7,323 bases of DNA from Acidobacteriota bacterium (GTDB taxonomy: Bacteria > Acidobacteriota > Terriglobia > Acidiferrales > UBA7541), in contig QHZC01000090.1 of NCBI GenBank assembly GCA_003224515.1, positions 10,529 to 17,851 of the forward strand, in the 5' to 3' direction. Shown here piece by piece: positions 1 to 5,093 of this stretch. Each line of letters begins with the position of its first letter. Within the stretch, counting starts at the first letter, position 1. The position numbers and the translations under genes are program-made. The notes beneath the pieces are model-generated. The model did no database searches, was not told the DNA's origin, and saw only the letters and a list, made by a program, of their open reading frames with translations.

Positions 1-451
1 TGGCCATGGGCTTCTCGGTCAGCACATGCTTACCCGCTTGAAACCCACGGACGGTATATTCGGCGTGCATCCCGTTGGGCAGAACGATATAGATGATGTC
101 GACTTCGGAGTTGTCTCGGATCGAATCGTAATTGTGGTAGTTGTAAATATTTCTCGGGCTGACGCCATAGCGCAGCGCCAGCTTGTTTGCTTTGTCCGGG
201 TGGCCGCTCACAAACGCCACCACTTTCGATCTCTCGCATTTGGCAAAGGCAGGCAAGATCTCATGGATTGCGAGGTTGCCCAGGCCAACAACGGCCCACC
301 CTAGTTTCTTGCCCGGCGGATCAGGGACCACGAGTTGCTCCGGCCGGGCGTCCTTCAGTAACGTACCGGCAACATTGGCTATGACCAGGCCCTGCCCGAC
401 CCTGGTAATGAACCCGCGGCGCGTGAGTTCTTTTCCAAGTGAGCCTGCCAT
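1..451 (-). CDS. Gfo/Idh/MocA-family oxidoreductase with Tat-like leader, 3' end outside window
   Basis: This is an NAD(P)-dependent oxidoreductase of the glucose-fructose oxidoreductase/inositol dehydrogenase family; such enzymes oxidise or reduce sugars and sugar derivatives. The first 150 residues are visible and the gene continues past base 1. The N-terminus reads LTRRGFI at residues 9-15, followed by a hydrophobic stretch to about residue 32, which resembles a twin-arginine export leader. A Rossmann nucleotide-binding fold begins at residue 51 with GWAVVGLGNLA (residues 51-61, a G-x-G-x-x-A variant). LPNGMHAEY at 124-132 and TEKPMA at 145-150 are the usual family motifs; the lysine of EKP is normally catalytic or cofactor-contacting. 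The ATG at 451 is supported by a strong Shine-Dalgarno 7 bases upstream. It lies 13 bases after the RraA-family gene and is probably co-transcribed with it. The substrate cannot be inferred. Confidence 0.9.
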   Translation of the reverse strand, partial: MAGSLGKELTRRGFITRVGQGLVIANVAGTLLKDARPEQLVVPDPPGKKLGWAVVGLGNLAIHEILPAFAKCERSKVVAFVSGHPDKANKLALRYGVSPRNIYNYHNYDSIRDNSEVDIIYIVLPNGMHAEYTVRGFQAGKHVLTEKPMA

Positions 452-458
452 GATTTTG

Positions 459-466
459 CCTCCCCT
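459..466 (-). promoter_or_regulatory. Ribosome binding site of the Gfo/Idh/MocA gene, overlapping the preceding stop codon
   Basis: On the minus strand this reads AGGGGAGG, 7 bases before the ATG at 451. It overlaps the TAG stop of the upstream RraA-family gene (465-467), which suggests the two genes are read from one message with closely linked translation. It also fixes the start of the oxidoreductase. Confidence 0.75.
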
Positions 467-1403
467 AATTCGAACTCCGCTGTTTCCGAATTTCCTCTAA
501 TCGCCTCTTTAAGTATTCCTGATATTCACGCTGCAACTTTGGATCCGCCGGAGCGGAGTAAATCTCGCTCGACTTATACTTCCCTTCGTCAAATTTCTTT
601 TTCGTCCACTCGTCGTGAATACGGATCTCATCGGCGCGGTCCAACACTTCCTTTACAAGCTGTGGCGGAACAAAATACACGCCTTCGCGGTCACCGACTA
701 CCAGATCACCAGGCATCACGGTTACACCCCCGATTCGCACCGGAACATTGATTCCGGTTAGCATCACGTTGCCGATGGGCGTCGGATCGACAGACCGAAA
801 GTAGGCGGGCATGCCGATTTCCGAAATCCCATTGAGGTCTCGAATACTTCCATCGACGACCAAGCCCCCACCACCAGTAGCCTTCATTACGTAATAGAAG
901 AGGTTATCACCGACAATCGTTCCGTTCACTTTCTTGCCGAAGAGGTCCACGATGAGTACGTCACCGGGTTGCAGCATGTCGATCGCGGTTTGATTGGTGA
1001 GGCGCGCGAGGCCATGATCCTTTGCCTTGGCTTTTGCAATGTTGTCGATGTCGGGGCGCGACGGCATGAACTGAACGGTGAAAGCCCGCCCGGCCATGGG
1101 CTTTCCAGGATGTAGTACCTGAAATCCGTCGGCATACTGGTTGTGGAAACCCTTTTCTTGAAGAACCGCCCAGACTTCCTCCGATGAAAGTTCGCGCGCT
1201 CTTTCCAGCAGGTCGTCCGGCACCTTGGGCCTGCCGTCGGGCAGACGGTCAAATGGATCCTCCGCGGTGTAGTCGACGAGGTCCTGCCTAGAGAATGTCA
1301 ACAGTTGCGCCCGAAGCGGAGCGGCTGCCATCAGCGCAATCGCGCTTACAGCTATGGCGGCACTCATGCTCAGTTTGTCGAAAAGGCTTTGCGGGGTCCT
1401 CAT
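465..1403 (-). CDS. RraA-family protein with signal peptide (HMG/CHA aldolase-like)
   Basis: A 312-residue protein of the RraA/'dimethylmenaquinone methyltransferase' family. Characterised enzymatic members are divalent-metal-dependent aldolases that split 4-hydroxy-4-methyl-2-oxoglutarate or 4-carboxy-4-hydroxy-2-oxoadipate; others bind RNase E. Family signatures seen are PGDVLIVD (146-153), GDNLFYYVMKATGGGGLVVD (165-184) leading to GSIRD with R188-D189, and GDLVVGDREGVYFVP (232-246). R188-D189 together with D166 or nearby residues match the conserved Arg-Asp and acidic positions around the metal and substrate site. Residues 1-32 form a Sec-type leader: a basic start, an alanine-rich core (about 14-30) and a likely cut after LRA. 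The core is longer than bare RraA proteins of about 160 residues because of an N-terminal extension (about 33-90) and a charged C-terminal tail (about 255-312). The start has a good GGAGGT site. An in vivo aldolase role is inference; a regulator-of-RNase-E role is unlikely for an exported protein. Confidence 0.9.
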   Translation of the reverse strand: MRTPQSLFDKLSMSAAIAVSAIALMAAAPLRAQLLTFSRQDLVDYTAEDPFDRLPDGRPKVPDDLLERARELSSEEVWAVLQEKGFHNQYADGFQVLHPGKPMAGRAFTVQFMPSRPDIDNIAKAKAKDHGLARLTNQTAIDMLQPGDVLIVDLFGKKVNGTIVGDNLFYYVMKATGGGGLVVDGSIRDLNGISEIGMPAYFRSVDPTPIGNVMLTGINVPVRIGGVTVMPGDLVVGDREGVYFVPPQLVKEVLDRADEIRIHDEWTKKKFDEGKYKSSEIYSAPADPKLQREYQEYLKRRLEEIRKQRSSN

Positions 1404-1411
1404 GGTAGCTT

Positions 1412-1417
1412 ACCTCC
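1412..1417 (-). promoter_or_regulatory. Ribosome binding site of the RraA-family gene
   Basis: On the minus strand this reads GGAGGT, 8 bases before the ATG at 1403. Spacing and sequence are close to ideal and support this start, which also places a clean signal peptide at the N-terminus. Confidence 0.75.
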
Positions 1418-1462
1418 GGCGGCGGAAGGAACGGCGGCTCGGCAATCACGCTTTGGGCACTA

Positions 1463-1498
1463 AGTTCGGCCGCGCCAATCTCTCAACGCGCCGAAACT
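1463..1498. repeat. Imperfect inverted repeat upstream of the RraA-family gene
   Basis: The arm AGTTCGGCCGCG (1463-1474) and the arm CGCGCCGAAACT (1487-1498) are complementary over 11 positions if two single-base bulges are allowed, with a 12-base spacer. This could be an operator or a hairpin in the leader RNA of the RraA-family gene. Nothing in the sequence chooses between these, and GC-rich DNA makes chance matches of this kind fairly easy. Confidence 0.4.
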
Positions 1499-1512
1499 CT
1501 CAAATGAACGTT

Positions 1513-1531
1513 GATTTGTCAAACGCAAATC
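1513..1531. repeat. Inverted repeat, candidate operator in the divergent region
   Basis: GATTTG (1513-1518) and CAAATC (1526-1531) are perfect complements separated by 7 bases. The repeat covers a leftward TTGACA (1522-1517). Its mid-region placement and overlap with a -35-like element fit a regulator-binding site for the divergent genes. No regulator is assigned; a broken LacI-family DNA-binding domain lies about 1.5 kb to the right. Confidence 0.4.
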
Positions 1532-1641
1532 TTGTCTGCAACCTACAATCTTTGAGAAGCTCAGGTCGATCGAACAGGCCGCCAAAGGCATGAGCGGCTC
1601 TAATTTGTGCTGCAGTCGGGCAATTCAATGACTCTTTCCTC

Positions 1642-1650
1642 AGGAAAGGA
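1642..1650 (+). promoter_or_regulatory. Ribosome binding site of the racemase-family gene
   Basis: The purine run AGGAAAGGA ends 9 bases before the ATG at 1660 and supports that start. It forms the right arm of a small palindrome (CTTTCCT at 1634-1640, one base, AGGAAAG at 1642-1648) that could pair the site in the RNA, but a hairpin this small may be chance. Confidence 0.6.
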
Positions 1651-1659
1651 CGCAACGCC

Positions 1660-3016
1660 ATGAGTAAAAGCGCTCGGCACGTTTTTGATCGTCGCGAGAT
1701 TCTGAAGACTTCCGCTGTGGCAATCGGAGGTACCCTGCTGACCGGAGATTCGGCCTATCCCAAAAACGTCAACACCAACTCCCGTCCGTCCAAGCTCAAG
1801 ATCACCGACCTTCGTGTCGCGACGATTGTAAAGCCTGGACCGAGTCCTTGTCCCATCATTCGAATTGACACGGACCAGGGAGTGTACGGATTGGGCGAGG
1901 TTCGGGACGGTGCAAGCGCGACTTATGCTCTTTTTCTAAAGAGCCGCATTGTGGGCGAGGATCCGTTACAACTCGACAAGATTTTCCGTAAAATCAAGCA
2001 ATTTGGAGGACACGCACGACAAGGTGGCGGAGTGTGCGCCATCGAAATGGCTCTCTGGGATATCGCCGGCAAGGTCTACAGCGCGCCCATCTACGCGATA
2101 CTTGGTGGTGGCAAGTTCCGAAACAAGATTCGCATCTATGCCGACACCGAGGAATCCAAGGACCCCAGGATCTCGCGCAGCGGATGAAGGAGCGCAAAGA
2201 GGGCATGGGGCTCACTTGGCTTAAGATGGATTTGGGGATCGAGATGGTGGCCCGGGTACCGTCACCAATCCCACGGACCTTAATCAGCGGGAAATGATTC
2301 AACTCCCTCATCCCTTGTTGGGAATGGAGGTCACCAACAAGGGTATTGCGATGCTCGAGCAATACGTTGCGGCCGTGCGCGATGCCGTGGGTATGGAAAT
2401 CCCCCTTTCCATGGACCACTTGGGCCATCTCGGCGTCATGTCGATCATCCGGCTGGGAAAGGCTTATGAAAAGTACAATTTGTCTTGGATGGAAGACGTG
2501 ATTCCTTGGACCTATACAGACCTCCTCAAGCAGATCTCCGACCAGAGTCCCACTCCCATTCTCACCGGCGAAGATATCTATCTCAAGGAGCCCTTTCGCG
2601 TGCTTTGTGAGAGGCACGCGGTGAGCAAGATCCATCCGGATCTCGCGACCGCGGGCGGCATCTTAGAAACCCACAAGATCGGAGACATGGCTGAAGATTG
2701 CGGCGTACCGATGGCGATGCATTTCGCTGGCACACCAGTCAGTTGCATGGCGAACGTACATTGTGCCGCGGCTACCGAGAACTTCCTCGCACTCGAGAAC
2801 CATTCCCTCGACGTGCCCTGGTGGTCATCGATCGTGCAAGAAGGAGTCACGACACCGATCGTCAACCATGGCTGGATTGACGTGCCTGACCGTCCCGGTC
2901 TCGGCGTGACTCTCAACGAAGACGTGGTGCGGCAACATTTGGCGCCGGGCACGGGCTATTTCGAGCCCACCCCTCAATGGGACCATGAGCGCTCCTGGGA
3001 TCGGCTGTGGAGCTAA
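1660..3016 (+). pseudogene. Mandelate racemase/muconate lactonizing family enzyme with Tat-like leader, broken by two frameshifts
   Basis: An enolase-superfamily enzyme; such enzymes remove the alpha-proton of a carboxylate (often a sugar acid) using a divalent metal, then racemise or dehydrate it. The reading runs in three frames: 1660 to about 2166, about 2167 to 2252, and about 2253 to 3016. One missing C in the C run at 2163-2166, and one missing base at 2234-2254 (for example in CCC at 2251-2253), would restore a 452-residue protein. In that numbering, RREILKTSAVAIGG (11-24) resembles a Tat leader. K189-M-D191 gives the catalytic lysine strand, D253, E279 and E305 are the metal ligands, D328 and H355 form the His-Asp pair typical of the mandelate racemase subgroup, and E374 follows. 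All key residues are kept, so the gene is either recently broken or misread by sequencing. As written, translation stops at 2187. It faces away from the RraA-family and oxidoreductase genes, with which it probably shares a pathway. The substrate is unknown. Confidence 0.88.
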
Positions 3017-3075
3017 GATACCTGGCCCTTCATAATGGTGGAGAACAACACCGTGCCGCTGGTCGCTACACAGGT

Positions 3076-3271
3076 ATGAGCAGCGTTAATAAAAGACTGT
3101 CGCCATCGGTCGGGCGTGTCAACCGCCACCGTCTCGCAGGTCATCAATAAGACGCGCTACGCGAGCGATGAAACGAAGAGTTCTAGGCGCGTTTCCGTTG
3201 TCAGCATACAGAACTTTCTCCGAAACCTTGCTTGGAGCAGAACGATTGCGAATGGCTATTGCCGGGGATAG
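3076..3271 (+). pseudogene. Decayed LacI-family DNA-binding domain (remnant)
   Basis: The frame from 3116 reads VSTATVSQVINKTRYASDET, the recognition helix and following segment of LacI-type regulators; further on it reads NFLRNLAWSRT, resembling the hinge region (P-N-x-L-A-R-x-L). Upstream, an ATG at 3076 opens with MSSVN, and pieces for K-D (3092-3097) and V-A-I (3099-3107) follow. These belong to the usual N-I-K-D-V-A start but are displaced by small indels: about two bases missing after 3090, one extra near 3098 and one missing near 3107. The frame ends at TAG 3269-3271, and no ligand-binding domain follows because the TPR gene begins. As written this cannot make a regulator. It may once have controlled the neighbouring sugar-acid genes. 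The helix match is strong; the rest of the alignment is by eye. Confidence 0.7.
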
Positions 3272-3323
3272 AATTCCGGAACGAGGCATGCCGCTAGGCG
3301 CAGGAGAAGAGAATTTGGTCTCC

Positions 3324-5045
3324 ATGATGAATTGCTTGCACACCTTGCGGCCCTCATCGGAAACATTCAACAATCGATGCCGTGTGATTCTGATCGCTCT
3401 GAGTGTTGCGCTGGCGAGCTTGTCAAGCGCGACCGCTTTCGCCGAAAGCCCTTCCCCGCCGCAGGGGGGCGCAATCACCGTCGAGGGCACGGTTCGAAAC
3501 TCGGCCGGCGAGCCAGTTGCCGGCGCTTCTGTGGTTCTTGAGGAGCAAGGCCGTTCAAATCCTGTCCTAAAGAAAACGAATGCGGATGGGACTTTCGTCT
3601 TTTCGGCTCCTGGCGCCGGCACTTATACCTTGACGGCGGAAAAATCAGGATTGCACAACGCTGTCAGCGACCCCCTGGCATTGTCACCGGGAGAGAAGAA
3701 GCATGTCGATTTGGTCCTCGCAACTCTGGGATCGGCCGAACTCGGCGCTTCCCGATCCTCTCGCTCCGCGCCCGGAGCGATGGAATTTAGAGACGAGCCC
3801 AATTTCACGGTAGCGGGGGTCACGGATTGGAGCAATGCCGGTGGACATGGGTCCGACACGCGCGCGCGCGCCAGCGAAGCACTCACCAAGCAAACTCTTG
3901 CGCTCAAGTCCGGCGAGTCGGAGGAAACCTCGACCGGCGCTCCCAAAGGAGGGGCGACAGGCCGCGAAGCGAAAGCGTCTGAGAGTAGGCTGCGGGCAGC
4001 CCTTGTCCAGGCACCCGGAAGCTTCGAGGCGAATCATCGGCTCGGGGAATTCTACTTTCTCTCCGAGAGATATCCCGAAGCCATCCCGCTACTGGAGGCT
4101 GCTTACCAGATCAATCCCGGAAATCATGCCAATGCGTACCATCTGGCGCTGGCTTACAGAGCCAACGGCGACTTCGCGCGGGCTCGCGAGCAAGCCCGGA
4201 AATTGGCCGTGAACGCCAACAAAGCAGAGGTGCATCGTTTGCTAGGCGATGTCGACGAGCGCCTGGGCGATCCTCTGGGAGCGGTCCGCGAATATGAAAA
4301 GGCCGTTCGCCTGGACCCCAGTGAGCAGAATTATTTCGAATGGGGTACGGAACTGCTCCTCCACCGGGCGGCCGGACCAGCCGTAGAAGTTTTTACCAAG
4401 GGGTCCGGCGCGCACCCGGATTCGGCGAGAATGCTGGCAGGGCTCGGTGCGGCTCTCTACGCCAGAGGCTCTTACGACGAGGCCGCCCGCCGCCTCTGCG
4501 ATGCTTCCGACCTGAAACCGGCAGACCCCGCCCCCTACCTTTTCCTCGGCAAAATGGAAAAGGCCACGCCAGCGCCGCTGCCCTGCAGCGAGCTGAAGCT
4601 AGCGCGTTTTGTGCAAGACCAGCCCGGGAATGCTCTCGCCAACTATTATTACGCGATGACCCTTTGGAAACGGCAGAGAGGATCGGAGAACTTAGCAGAT
4701 TTGCAACAGGCCGAAACGCTGCTTCAAAGGGCCGTGACTATCGATCCCCATCTCGGCGAAGCGTACCTGCAACTCGGGATTTTGTATTCCGCGCGAGGCG
4801 GCTTCGAGCAGGCTATTCAGGCGTATAAAAAGGCGATTGAAGTAAGTCCGCACCTCGGTGAAGCCCATTACCGACTCGGTCTGGACTACAAACGAATCGG
4901 CGAAGAATCCAAGGCCCATCAGGAGTTTGAAGCCTATGAGCAGGCCGAGAAAGCAGAGAGCGCCGCAATCGAACGCCAGCGGCGGGAGCTTCGGCAATTC
5001 CTGGTTATTCTAAAGGACCAAACGACGGGGTCTCCGCCCCGTTGA
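3324..5045 (+). CDS. Secreted TPR protein with N-terminal carboxypeptidase-regulatory-like domain
   Basis: A 573-residue protein of unknown specific role; TPR arrays bind other proteins. Residues 1-40 form a Sec leader (basic segment, hydrophobic VILIALSVALASLSSATAFA, likely cut before ES). Residues about 51-131 are a regulatory-like beta-sandwich: VEGTVRNSAGEPVAGASVVL, TNADGTFVFSAPGAGTYTL, then a DLVL strand. A linker holds FTVAGVTDWSNAGGHGSD (161-178), which I recall from similar acidobacterial TPR proteins. From about 234 to 545 there are roughly eight TPR units, clearest at 234-267, 302-335 and 478-511 (for example GEAYLQLGILYSARGGFEQA); the C-terminus is charged. The frame is open back to 3168, but that part overlaps the LacI remnant. 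I chose ATG 3324 for its signal peptide; ATG 3288 and 3327 are alternatives, and the nearest AGGAG (3302-3306) is rather far. It converges on CRTAC1-like genes and may work with them at the cell surface (inference). Confidence 0.87.
   Translation: MMNCLHTLRPSSETFNNRCRVILIALSVALASLSSATAFAESPSPPQGGAITVEGTVRNSAGEPVAGASVVLEEQGRSNPVLKKTNADGTFVFSAPGAGTYTLTAEKSGLHNAVSDPLALSPGEKKHVDLVLATLGSAELGASRSSRSAPGAMEFRDEPNFTVAGVTDWSNAGGHGSDTRARASEALTKQTLALKSGESEETSTGAPKGGATGREAKASESRLRAALVQAPGSFEANHRLGEFYFLSERYPEAIPLLEAAYQINPGNHANAYHLALAYRANGDFARAREQARKLAVNANKAEVHRLLGDVDERLGDPLGAVREYEKAVRLDPSEQNYFEWGTELLLHRAAGPAVEVFTKGSGAHPDSARMLAGLGAALYARGSYDEAARRLCDASDLKPADPAPYLFLGKMEKATPAPLPCSELKLARFVQDQPGNALANYYYAMTLWKRQRGSENLADLQQAETLLQRAVTIDPHLGEAYLQLGILYSARGGFEQAIQAYKKAIEVSPHLGEAHYRLGLDYKRIGEESKAHQEFEAYEQAEKAESAAIERQRRELRQFLVILKDQTTGSPPR
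3859..3871 (+). repeat. Short alternating CG tract inside the TPR gene
   Basis: Thirteen bases of uninterrupted CG alternation encode the T-R-A-R-A part of the linker after the GGHGSD motif. The reading frame is intact through it. Such tracts are prone to slippage and to Z-DNA formation, but no effect is shown here. Confidence 0.5.
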
Positions 5046-5058
5046 AATACCGGAGACC
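5029..5058. terminator. Candidate hairpin terminator between the convergent TPR and CRTAC1-like genes
   Basis: GGTCTCCG (5029-5036) and CGGAGACC (5051-5058) are perfect 8-base complements around a 14-base loop that contains the TGA stop of the TPR gene (5043-5045). A second small stem follows (GTTGCG 5075-5080, CGCAAC 5084-5089, 3-base loop) before the TAG of the opposing gene at 5094-5096. The position suits a two-way terminator, but neither stem has a T run after it, so classical intrinsic termination is doubtful. Confidence 0.35.
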
Positions 5059-5093
5059 GGCGGCAATGGACACGGTTGCGATCCGCAACGTCG

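Larger units (their letters stand above)
1404..1659. promoter_or_regulatory. Divergent intergenic region between the RraA-family and racemase-family genes
   Basis: 256 bases with no credible gene, separating two outward-facing genes, so promoters for both directions should lie here. Two inverted repeats (1463-1498 and 1513-1531) are described separately. A perfect -35-like TTGACA reads leftwards at 1522-1517 inside the second repeat, but I see no convincing -10 at the right distance. A -10-like TACAAT reads rightwards at 1544-1549 without a well-spaced -35. The layout fits shared control of one catabolic cluster; exact promoters are not established. Confidence 0.6.

Noticed and set aside
1354..1593. 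Small plus-strand open frame (79 codons) in the divergent region
   Set aside because: It begins inside the RraA-family leader on the opposite strand, has no ribosome site or domain, and covers the likely promoter region.
1994..2635. Minus-strand open frame (213 codons) across the racemase-family gene
   Set aside because: It overlaps the catalytic part of the enolase-superfamily gene, whose frames carry all expected active-site residues. The antisense product resembles nothing I know.
2294..3016. A separate 240-residue enolase-superfamily protein starting at ATG 2294
   Set aside because: The reading continues upstream in the same frame (GTVTNPTDLNQRE) and then into the shifted frames of the same enzyme. 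It lacks the N-terminal capping domain and the K-x-D strand, so it is the tail of the broken gene.
3168..3323. TPR protein start at ATG 3168
   Set aside because: This part overlaps the LacI remnant in another frame, would bury the signal peptide about 70 residues in, and has no ribosome site before it.
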